A DNA stretch of 64,000 nucleotides, taken from positions 62,001 through 126,000 of the forward strand of contig NZ_JAUOQT010000005.1 in NCBI RefSeq assembly GCF_030547245.1, in the 5' to 3' direction. Position numbers and translations under genes: made by a program. This DNA comes from Oceanihabitans sp. 2_MG-2023 (GTDB lineage: Bacteria > Bacteroidota > Bacteroidia > Flavobacteriales > Flavobacteriaceae). The notes beneath the pieces were generated by a model. That model did no database searches and had not been told where the DNA came from. It worked only from the letters and a program-made list of their open reading frames with translations. Below are positions 58,201-64,000 of this stretch, piece after piece (position 1 is the stretch's first letter; each line of letters opens with the position of its first letter).

Positions 58201-58595
58201 GTAACTGTTATAGAAGTATTGTTTGTAAAACGTTTTGCAGTTTCTTTTACTACAGCGAAAGCTTCTGGTAAGATATCGTTTAAAACGTCTTCAGTAATTT
58301 TATAGACATCATCTTTTATAGCATCGACTTCTAGGTAGATATCTTCACGTTTGTCAATATCTTCTTCTTTTTCGGCTGCTTCTATAAGTGCGTCTATCTT
58401 GTCTTGAAGTGGTTTACGCGCTTCGGCTATTTTTTCTTTAAAGAAAGTAGTTTTTGCTCTAAGTTCATCGTGAGATAAAGCTTCTAAAGCTGTTTCGAAG
58501 GTTTTAATTTTATTTACTAAAGGTGTTATGGCTTTTACATCTTGTTTAGACTTGTCGCCAACAAACACTTTTAATACAGAATTTAAAAAACTCAT
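55242..58595 (-). CDS. secA: Protein translocase ATPase SecA
   Basis: An 1117-residue SecA, longer than the 850-900 of proteobacterial SecA, as usual in Bacteroidota. Walker A is MHTGEGKT and the DEAD-like box is VDEVDSVLVDDARTPLIISG. Further motifs are TNMAGRGTDIKL and GTERHDSRRVDRQLRGRAGRQGD. The extra length is from an N-terminal helical insert and an insert in NBD1. The C-terminus ends KGEWVLIEE and lacks the usual zinc-binding CxCx8CH/CC motif. SecA drives preproteins, including all T9SS substrates here, through SecYEG. Confidence 0.98.
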   Translation of the reverse strand: MSFLNSVLKVFVGDKSKQDVKAITPLVNKIKTFETALEALSHDELRAKTTFFKEKIAEARKPLQDKIDALIEAAEKEEDIDKREDIYLEVDAIKDDVYKITEDVLNDILPEAFAVVKETAKRFTNNTSITVTANEFDRLISGEHDYVTLEGDNATWANSWDAAGKPITWDMIHYDVQLIGGIAMHQGKIAEMHTGEGKTLVATLPVYLNALAGRGVHLVTVNDYLAKRDSAWMAPIFEFHGMSVDCVDYHKPNSAARKKAYNADITYGTNNEFGFDYLRDNMAHNPDDLVQRPHHYAIVDEVDSVLVDDARTPLIISGPIPKGDQHEFDALKPKVDDIVSVQRKYLTGVLAEAKKLIASGDEKEGGFQLLRVYRGIPKNKALIKFLSEEGVKQLLQKTENFYMQDNNREMPKIDAELYYVIEEKNNQIELTDKGIEYLSGKDNPDFFVMPEIGIEIAKIEAKGLSKEAEAEEKEELFRDFGIKSERIHTLNQLLKAYALFEKDVQYVVMDNKVMIVDEQTGRIMDGRRYSDGLHQAIEAKENVKIEDATQTFATVTLQNYFRMYRKLSGMTGTAVTEAGEFWEIYKLDVVEIPTNKPIARDDRQDLVFKTKREKYNSVIDEVTKLSEAGRPVLIGTTNVEISELLGKMLSIRKVPHNVLNAKQHKKEAEIVDEAGRSGQVTIATNMAGRGTDIKLSDEVKAAGGLAIIGTERHDSRRVDRQLRGRAGRQGDVGSSQFYVSLEDNLMRLFGSERIAKMMDRMGLQEGEVIQHSMISKSIERAQKKVEENNFGVRKRLLEYDDVMNSQREVVYKRRHHALFGERLRVDLANMVYDTSENITETNKAASDFKNFEFELIRYFSMSSPITEAEFTKLPVQEIAQRVYKAAFEHYRAKMERNAEIAFPIIKNVYETQRDKFKRIVVPFTDGVKSLQVVTDLEKAYETKGKQLITDFEKNITLAIIDDAWKTHLRKMDELKQSVQLAVHEQKDPLLIYKFEAFELFKTTIDQVNKDVISFLFKGELPTQESNIQEAKETRKKENLQTQKEEIPNLDERSAQNRAASNTQRQPEVVETIVRDKPKIGRNDKVTIKHVMSGENKTVKYKQAEPLIAKGEWVLIEE

Positions 58596-58817
58596 GTGTG
58601 GTATGTTTTTTACTTAAGCGACCTCTCGATTGTACTTGAGGTAACAATAAGTTTTTGATTGTTAATGTGTATTTTTTTTTGAAAAAATTAAAGAAATAAA
58701 AAAGCTTCTCGTTTTACGAGGATTACAATTTTAGATTGTTGCCTAAAAGCAAAGCCTTTAGGAATCTTTAATTAATATTCAAAGATACGTTATGTTGTTA
58801 TTTTATTTTAATTATAG

Positions 58818-58855
58818 CCAATAAAAAAAGCCTCGATAAGAGACTTTTTTATTGG
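58818..58855 (-). terminator. Terminator of the DUF2795 gene
   Basis: CCAATAAAAAAAGCCTC pairs with GAGACTTTTTTATTGG around GATAA with one mismatch and a one-base difference in the A/T runs. It ends 13 bp past the DUF2795 stop on the minus strand. Confidence 0.6.
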
Positions 58856-58868
58856 TAATTTTTTGATA

Positions 58869-59090
58869 TTAATACTCGTCCTCATTCCAGAGGTAATCTT
58901 CATCTGTTGGATAGTCAGGCCAGATTTCTTCGATGGAGTCGTATGAATCTCCTTCATCTTCAATTGCTTGTAAGTTTTCAACAACTTCTAAAGGCGCTCC
59001 TGTTCTGATTGCGTAATCTATAAGTTCGTCCTTTGTTGCTGGCCAAGGTGCATCACTTAAATAGGATGCTAATTCTAATGTCCAATACAT
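58869..59090 (-). CDS. DUF2795 family small protein
   Basis: A 73-residue acidic protein: MYWTLELASYLSDAPWPATKDELIDYAIRTGAPLEVVENLQ matches DUF2795, then an acidic tail rich in Asp, Glu, Tyr and Trp. It is a small helical, probably cytoplasmic, Bacteroidota-conserved protein with no known function. It has a clear -7 box 22 bp upstream and its own terminator, so it is expressed as a single gene next to secA. Confidence 0.85.
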   Translation of the reverse strand: MYWTLELASYLSDAPWPATKDELIDYAIRTGAPLEVVENLQAIEDEGDSYDSIEEIWPDYPTDEDYLWNEDEY

Positions 59091-59111
59091 TTCTAAATAA
59101 TTTTATTTTTG

Positions 59112-59119
59112 CAAAAATA
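59112..59119 (-). promoter_or_regulatory. -7 promoter box for the DUF2795 gene
   Basis: CAAAAATA on the plus strand reads TATTTTTG on the minus strand, matching TAnnTTTG, 21 bp before the start codon. Confidence 0.55.
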
Positions 59120-59244
59120 AATTTTTAGTTTAAATAGTCAAGAAAAAAGTGGATTATTTTTTCAATAATTAAAAGAACGTCTACTTTACTGAAACTACTT
59201 GATACTAAAGTATTTTGCAGTGTTACTAATTGCAGGTTGTAAAA

Positions 59245-59817
59245 TTATTGCTTTTCAGGAATCCATTTTACTTCGTCTGCCTGTAAATCATAAGACAACT
59301 TTCGTGCCAAGACAAAAAGATAGTCGGATAACCTGTTTAAGTACATTAAAGTAGTAGGTTCTATGGTTTCTATATCGTTTAAAGCCGTTGCTAAACGCTC
59401 TGCACGTCTACAAACACATCGTGCTATGTGACAGAATGACACGGTTTGGTGACCACCTGGAAGCACAAAGTGCGTCATTTGTGGTAATGCTTCATTCATG
59501 CTATCCATTTCTTTTTCTAGAAGTTCGATGTTTTGAGAAGAGATTTTAGGAATATTAAGTCGTTCTTTTCCATTTTTAAGGATGGCCTTTTCTGGATCTG
59601 TTGCTAAAACTGCTCCAACTGTAAAAAGGCGATCTTGTATATGTATAAGCACTTCTTTGTATTTGGTGTTTATTTCTTGGTCTCTAATTAATCCAATATG
59701 CGAGTTAAGCTCGTCTACAGTGCCATAGCTTTCTATACGAATATGGTGTTTTGGGACTCTTGTGCCCCCAAAAAGCGCTGTGGTGCCTTTATCTCCTGTT
59801 TTTGTATATACTTTCAT
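59245..59817 (-). CDS. Cob(I)yrinic acid a,c-diamide adenosyltransferase, PduO type
   Basis: A 190-residue ATP:corrinoid adenosyltransferase. The ATP-binding N-terminus is MKVYTKTGDKGTTALFGG, followed by SYGTVDELNSHIGLIRD, and the C-terminal catalytic helix has CRRAERLATAL and YLNRLSDYLFVLARKL. It converts cob(I)alamin to adenosylcobalamin, the cofactor of methylmalonyl-CoA mutase whose chaperone meaB is at 43534-44604. Single gene; the long gap upstream (59818-60100) holds only AT-rich, short-repeat DNA. Confidence 0.95.
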   Translation of the reverse strand: MKVYTKTGDKGTTALFGGTRVPKHHIRIESYGTVDELNSHIGLIRDQEINTKYKEVLIHIQDRLFTVGAVLATDPEKAILKNGKERLNIPKISSQNIELLEKEMDSMNEALPQMTHFVLPGGHQTVSFCHIARCVCRRAERLATALNDIETIEPTTLMYLNRLSDYLFVLARKLSYDLQADEVKWIPEKQ

Positions 59818-60100
59818 TTTTATAATTGTAAAAGTTTGAAAGTTGAAAGTTAAAAGTTAAAAAGGAGAAGGCAAAAGTTATGTGGTTAAAAAGTTATAAA
59901 GTTAATACTTTTGAGGCATCGTGAATTTTAAACGATAACATCAAGCAAAAATATGGTCTATTTATTTGCTATTAAAAAATAACAGTAAGTTGGTGTGTGA
60001 TAAGGATTGTAATGGTTGCTTTTGGTTTTTTACCAAAAGCAAATTACCCTAATAAAAAAAAATTGACAAGCGCTAAAGAACAATATTCTAAAAGCTAAAA

Positions 60101-60787
60101 CTATCTATTTCTAGTATCGCTTTCTATAAGTCCGTCACGTAAACGAATTACTCGATGTGCATGATCTGCAATTTCTTCTTCGTGCGTAACCATGATTACG
60201 GTGTTTCCAGCTTTGTGGATTTCGTCAAATAAGCCCATAATTTCTTCTCCAGTTTTAGAGTCTAGATTTCCTGTAGGCTCATCGGCAAGAATAATGGAAG
60301 GCTTATTTACTAATGCTCTACCAACTGCTACACGTTGGCGTTGTCCACCAGAAAGTTGGTTTGGTCTATGGTCCATTCTATCTGCAAGACCAACATTGTC
60401 AAGAACTTCGGCAGCACGTGCATGACGCACAGATTTAGATGCTCCTGCATATACCATAGGAAGCGCAACGTTGTCTAATGCTGTAGTACGAGGTAAAAGG
60501 TTGAAGGTTTGAAATACGAAGCCTATTTCTTTATTTCTAATATCGGCAAGTTCATCATCACTCATTTTACTAACGTCTTGACCGTTTAGTAAATAGTTTC
60601 CTGCTGTTGGTGTGTCTAGGCATCCTAAAAGATTCATGAGTGTAGATTTACCAGAACCTGAAGGTCCCATGATTGCTACATAATCTCCACGTTCTATGTT
60701 TAAATCTATTCCTTTTAAAACGTGAACTATTTCTGTTCCTAGTTTAAAATCGCGAATAATATTTTTTATTTCTATAACGTTACTCAT
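60101..60787 (-). CDS. ABC transporter ATP-binding protein (MacB/LolD type)
   Basis: A 228-residue nucleotide-binding subunit. Walker A is [15 protein letters not shown], the signature is [15 protein letters not shown], and Walker B is [47 protein letters not shown] is typical of the LolD/MacB group. Such ATPases energise lipoprotein release (Lol) or export by FtsX-like permeases. No permease gene is adjacent, so its partner is elsewhere. Given the lipoproteins here, a LolD-like role is possible but unproven. Confidence 0.88.
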   Translation of the reverse strand: MSNVIEIKNIIRDFKLGTEIVHVLKGIDLNIERGDYVAIMGPSGSGKSTLMNLLGCLDTPTAGNYLLNGQDVSKMSDDELADIRNKEIGFVFQTFNLLPRTTALDNVALPMVYAGASKSVRHARAAEVLDNVGLADRMDHRPNQLSGGQRQRVAVGRALVNKPSIILADEPTGNLDSKTGEEIMGLFDEIHKAGNTVIMVTHEEEIADHAHRVIRLRDGLIESDTRNR

Positions 60788-60890
60788 AAATTTAAGGTGT
60801 AAAATTTTAAGTTATAAGTGCCTTAGTTTGTAAAGGTATTGCAAGGTACATATTTCTAATATAAAGTAAGACGCTAAATAGCTTACGATG

Positions 60891-61664
60891 TTACAATCTA
60901 ATTGTAAAATGTTCTTTTTCTTGTTCTTTTCGGAAAAATACAAATCCCCAAAAAAAGGTATCAATAGTTACAGTTACTTTAGGATGCTTTTGGATTAGGC
61001 TCCAAGCTTTTGTCATTTGTTGGGACCAATGAATATCATCAAAAATAATGACCGAATCATTATGAACGTTATGAAGTAAGGTTTTAAAGTAATTTAAAGT
61101 GGCTTCTTCTTGATGATTTCCATCTATATAGATAAGATCGAATTTTTGATTTTTTATAGCGGTTAATTCGGTTTTAAAATCATTGATTTTTAAGTCTATG
61201 TTTTTAATATGAAATGCTTCAAATTGTTGTTTTGCTATTTTACCTGTTTCTGGGCAACCCTCTATAGTTATAATGTTTCCGTTTTTATTTCCTAAACTTA
61301 AAGCAGTGGTTGCTAAACCTAAAGAAGTGCCTAATTCAAGGCTGTTTTTTGTTTGAAAATAATTTGCGATTCGGTAGAGTAACTGTGCTCTTTTTTTTGT
61401 TATACCTGCCGTTTTTGCGATTTTTGAAACTTGCCTTTGGTTGGTTTTAAAAATGCGACTTCCTGCACCAAAATCGGTTACAGATATTATAGTGTTGTTT
61501 TGATAGAGTTTTTCTCTGTGTTGGCTTAAAGTTCTGTAATCTTCTAATTTTGCTTTGTTATACAAGCATTTGGTTACCAAATTATACACAAAAGGAGAAT
61601 GTACACCATGTTGGTTGGTGGATTTTTTTAAGAATTTTAGGTATTGTTTGGCTTGGTATAGCAT
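60891..61664 (-). CDS. Class I SAM-dependent methyltransferase (O-methyltransferase-like)
   Basis: A 257-residue Rossmann-fold methyltransferase. SAM motif I is LELGTSLGLATTALSLG, motif II includes IITIEGCPETGKIAKQQF, and FDLIYIDGNHQEEATLNYF with IIFDDIHWSQQM corresponds to the region with the metal-binding Asp of O-methyltransferases. The N-terminal part (QHGVHSPFVYNLV) is shared with other Bacteroidota members. Substrate unknown. Flanked by gaps on both sides, so transcribed alone. Confidence 0.82.
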   Translation of the reverse strand: MLYQAKQYLKFLKKSTNQHGVHSPFVYNLVTKCLYNKAKLEDYRTLSQHREKLYQNNTIISVTDFGAGSRIFKTNQRQVSKIAKTAGITKKRAQLLYRIANYFQTKNSLELGTSLGLATTALSLGNKNGNIITIEGCPETGKIAKQQFEAFHIKNIDLKINDFKTELTAIKNQKFDLIYIDGNHQEEATLNYFKTLLHNVHNDSVIIFDDIHWSQQMTKAWSLIQKHPKVTVTIDTFFWGFVFFRKEQEKEHFTIRL

Positions 61665-61897
61665 TGTTTAGATGAAAAGGTAATAAGACAAAAGGCAAAA
61701 GTAGTGAGGTGAAAGTTATGTGGCAAAAGTTATTTTGGGTAATTGGATTGTTGTTCCTAGTGAGTAGTTTTTTAGCGGTGTGTTGTTGGGTGAAAAGTTT
61801 AAGGTGTGCTTGTATTTTTTTTATATGATTTTTAGGCAGGCTCGAAAGGATTATGTTTTTAAGAAAAGGATTTTGCTTTCGACTATGTTGGTTTAAG

Positions 61898-62275
61898 TTA
61901 TTTCTTTTCTTCTCTTAAAATTTTCTCCATTTTACGGCCTTTAGCTAGCTCGTCGATAAGCTTTTCCATACGACGGCATTGTTTGTAAGTGTAAAATTCA
62001 TCTTCAATTTCTTCAATGCGATAGCCACAAACCACTCCTTTAATCAGGTGGGCGTTAGGATGAATTGTCGCTTTTTGAAAAAAGGTTCTAAAAGTTACTT
62101 TCTCTTCTAAAAGTGTTTCTAACTCTTTATTGTTAAATCCAGTAAGCCATTCTATTACTTGATTTAATTCTTCTTTTGTTCTACCATTTTTCTCTAACCT
62201 ATTTAAGTAAAGCGGATAAATGGTTGTAAATATCATATTAGCAACTTTTTCGTTTTTTTCAGTTGTAACTTTCAT
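61898..62275 (-). CDS. DUF2200 family protein
   Basis: A 125-residue protein of the DUF2200 family: VANMIFTTIYPLYLNRLEKNGRTKEELNQVIEWLTGF, FFQKATIHPNAHLIKGVVCGYRIEEIEDEFYTYKQCRRMEKLIDELAKGRKM. It is a cytoplasmic alpha-helical protein without membrane segments. The family is widespread with no known function. It lies 51 bp downstream of the ABC-F ATPase gene on the same strand, with which it could share a transcript. Confidence 0.88.
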   Translation of the reverse strand: MKVTTEKNEKVANMIFTTIYPLYLNRLEKNGRTKEELNQVIEWLTGFNNKELETLLEEKVTFRTFFQKATIHPNAHLIKGVVCGYRIEEIEDEFYTYKQCRRMEKLIDELAKGRKMEKILREEKK

Positions 62276-62326
62276 TCTTCATTGATTTAGGATTACTTGG
62301 TACTAAGTTAATAAATTACAAAAAAG

Positions 62327-64000
62327 TTATTCTTCCATTTTTTCCATAAGTTCAAACCATCGTTCTTCTTTGGTTTCCATTTCTGTAATAATATTTTGTA
62401 GTTTATCGGAAAGCTCTGTAATCTTTTCTTGTGTAAGTGTTTCGTCTAAAAATTTAGCTTCTAATTCTTTTTTATCGAATTCTAAAGATTTTAATTTGCT
62501 TTCAATGTTTTTATATTCTTTTTGTTCGTTGTACGATAGTTTTGTGTTACTATCTTTTTTCCAAGATTTCTTTTCTTTTTTATCTTCTGTATTTTCTGTT
62601 ATTGCTGGTTGACTGTCTTCGTACGCTCTATAATCGCTATAGTTTCCTGGAAAATCTTCTACAACACCTTCTCCTCTAAAAACAAAAAGGTGGTCTACAA
62701 TTTTATCCATAAAATATCTGTCGTGCGAAACCACAATTAAGCAACCAGGGAAATCTAATAAAAAACTTTCAAGAACATTAAGCGTTACAATGTCTAAATC
62801 GTTAGTAGGTTCATCTAAAATTAAAAAGTTTGGATTTTGAATTAGTACAGTACATAAGTATAGTCTTTTGCGTTCGCCACCGCTTAATTTTTCGACAAAA
62901 TCATATTGTTTTTTTCTGTCGAATAGAAAACGTTCTAAAAGTTGTTGTGCACTTATTTGTCTTCCTTTTTTAAGAGGAATATAATCTCCAAATTCGCGAA
63001 CTACATCAATAACTTTTTGGTCTGGTTTTACATCTATTCCGCTTTGGGTGTAATAGCCAAATTTCACGGTTTCACCGATGGTAATTTTACCAGAATCTGG
63101 TTGTATTGTTTGTGTTAGTATGTTCAGGAATGTAGATTTTCCTGTTCCGTTTTTACCAATAATTCCTGCACGCTCTCCTTTTTGAAAGTTGTATTCAAAT
63201 TGATTGAGAATAGTTTTGTTTTTAAAGGATTTTGATATTTTGTGAAGCTCAATAATTTTGCTTCCAAGCCGTTCCATATTTAGCTCTAGCTGCATTTCAT
63301 GGTCGTTTCTGCGTTGGTGTGCTCTGTGTTTTATTTCGGTAAAATCGTCTATTCTAGATTTCGATTTTGTAGTTCTTGCCTTTGGCTGTCTTCGCATCCA
63401 GGTAAGTTCTTTTTTATAGAGTTGTTTTGCTTTCCCAGTTTCTACGGTTTCTATGTTTATACGTTCCTCTCTTTTTTCAAGATAGTACGAATAGTTTCCT
63501 TTATATGAAAATAATTCGCCTTGGTCTAATTCTATAATTTCATTGCAAACACGTTCTAAAAAATAACGATCGTGCGTCACCATAAAAAGGGTGATGTTTT
63601 CTTTAGCAAAAAAGGTTTCTAGCCACTCAATCATTTCTAAATCTAAATGGTTGGTAGGCTCATCTAAAATAAGTAAATCGGGTTTGTTAATTAATGCATT
63701 GGCTAAAGAAAGCCGTTTTTTTTGTCCACCAGAAAGCGCGTTTACTTTTTGGTTTAGGTCTTCTAGATTTAGTTTAAAAAGTATTTGTTTGTATTGCGTT
63801 TCAAAATCCCAAGCATTATGCCTGTCCATGTTTTCAAAAGCTTTTTGATATGCTTCGGTATCTTCTGGATTTAATAGCGCTTCTTCATAAGCTTTAATGA
63901 CTTTTAAAATTTCATTATCCGAACTAAAAATAGTTTCTTCAATGCTAAGGTTTTGGTCTAAATTAGGTTCTTGAGGTAAAAAGGAAACGACAATATCTTT
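62327..64000 (-). CDS. ABC-F family ATPase (Uup/EttA-like), 5' part outside the window
   Basis: The frame stays open to the right edge, giving 557 residues without the start, so the gene is cut by the window. The visible part includes FLPQEPNLDQNLSIEE (of the first nucleotide-binding domain), its signature LSGGQKKRLSLANAL and Walker B LLILDEPTNHLD, a charged inter-domain linker (the ABC-F P-site tRNA interaction motif region), the second domain with Walker A GKNGTGKST, signature LSGGERKRLYLC and Walker B FLILDEPTNDLD, and a C-terminal coiled coil like that of Uup. ABC-F proteins work on stalled ribosomes; a resistance role is not indicated. An internal ATG at 63829 is not the start. Confidence 0.93.
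   Translation of the reverse strand, partial: KDIVVSFLPQEPNLDQNLSIEETIFSSDNEILKVIKAYEEALLNPEDTEAYQKAFENMDRHNAWDFETQYKQILFKLNLEDLNQKVNALSGGQKKRLSLANALINKPDLLILDEPTNHLDLEMIEWLETFFAKENITLFMVTHDRYFLERVCNEIIELDQGELFSYKGNYSYYLEKREERINIETVETGKAKQLYKKELTWMRRQPKARTTKSKSRIDDFTEIKHRAHQRRNDHEMQLELNMERLGSKIIELHKISKSFKNKTILNQFEYNFQKGERAGIIGKNGTGKSTFLNILTQTIQPDSGKITIGETVKFGYYTQSGIDVKPDQKVIDVVREFGDYIPLKKGRQISAQQLLERFLFDRKKQYDFVEKLSGGERKRLYLCTVLIQNPNFLILDEPTNDLDIVTLNVLESFLLDFPGCLIVVSHDRYFMDKIVDHLFVFRGEGVVEDFPGNYSDYRAYEDSQPAITENTEDKKEKKSWKKDSNTKLSYNEQKEYKNIESKLKSLEFDKKELEAKFLDETLTQEKITELSDKLQNIITEMETKEERWFELMEKMEE

Noticed and set aside
63829-63831. Taking the ABC-F protein to start at the internal ATG
   Set aside because: The frame continues to the window edge and encodes standard ABC-F sequence (FLPQEPNLDQ), so the gene is only truncated by the window.

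Overview
The window is a stretch of AT-rich chromosome from a member of the Bacteroidota, almost certainly family Flavobacteriaceae. Four things point there. Exported proteins carry type A and type B sorting domains of the type IX secretion system (T9SS). There is a TonB-dependent receptor with a carboxypeptidase-like N-terminal domain. Bacteroidota-type -7 boxes (TAnnTTTG) precede many genes, with no Shine-Dalgarno logic. Several families are typical of the group (BshC, DUF4295, DUF2795, LysM-PBP1 fusion, a YidC with a large periplasmic domain). I cannot name the genus from the sequence alone. No rRNA, tRNA, CRISPR array, phage or insertion sequence was recognised.

Layout. 1-4.5 kb: TonB receptor whose start codon abuts nine TCAA tetranucleotides, a CoA-binding protein and a sodium symporter. 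4.6-9.1 kb: recR, a glycosyltransferase, a 2-oxoacid dehydrogenase E2, and two tandem exported glutaredoxin-like paralogues. 9.2-14.2 kb: an exonuclease, a FAH-family/HPt/cinA operon, the ribosomal cluster rpmB-rpmG-DUF4295, and ftsY. 14.3-18.8 kb: three exported proteins on the minus strand (FnIII lipoprotein, T9SS type B protein, serine hydrolase). 19-27.3 kb: rimO, an SGNH hydrolase, bshC, guaA, and a LysM/DUF922/DUF3820 operon. 27.5-38.8 kb: SDR and Crp-like regulator, pyrG, yidC, a MORN-type protein, mnmA, a nitronate-monooxygenase-like enzyme, MATE pump and PAP2 phosphatase. 38.8-45.2 kb: exported DinB, an ArnT-like glycolipid operon, a sugar epimerase, meaB and DUF2911. 45.4-48.8 kb: an ECF sigma factor operon and an M23 peptidase. 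48.8-54.1 kb: a two-gene exported cohesin/dockerin pair. 54.3-64 kb: a membrane protein, secA, DUF2795, cobalamin adenosyltransferase, a LolD-like ATPase, a methyltransferase, DUF2200 and a truncated ABC-F ATPase.

How it fits together. Most of the window is housekeeping (recombination, nucleotide synthesis, translation, protein export) interrupted by envelope and surface genes. SecA, YidC, FtsY and the LolD-like ATPase serve the inner-membrane and lipoprotein export that feeds the T9SS substrates and lipoproteins. MeaB and the PduO-type adenosyltransferase both support adenosylcobalamin-dependent methylmalonyl-CoA mutase, which is not in the window.

The most interesting signal is at 48796-54134. 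A 1523-residue multidomain exported protein ends in a clean dockerin-like double calcium loop and has no T9SS sorting domain. The gene 11 bp downstream encodes a small cohesin-like domain fused to a T9SS type A sorting domain. Together they look like a cohesin adaptor with a dockerin cargo. Also notable are a dispersed intergenic element with GCGTTA/TAACGC ends (three copies), two long perfect tetranucleotide repeats, short hairpins placed just before several start codons, and a 28-codon upstream ORF overlapping the mnmA start.
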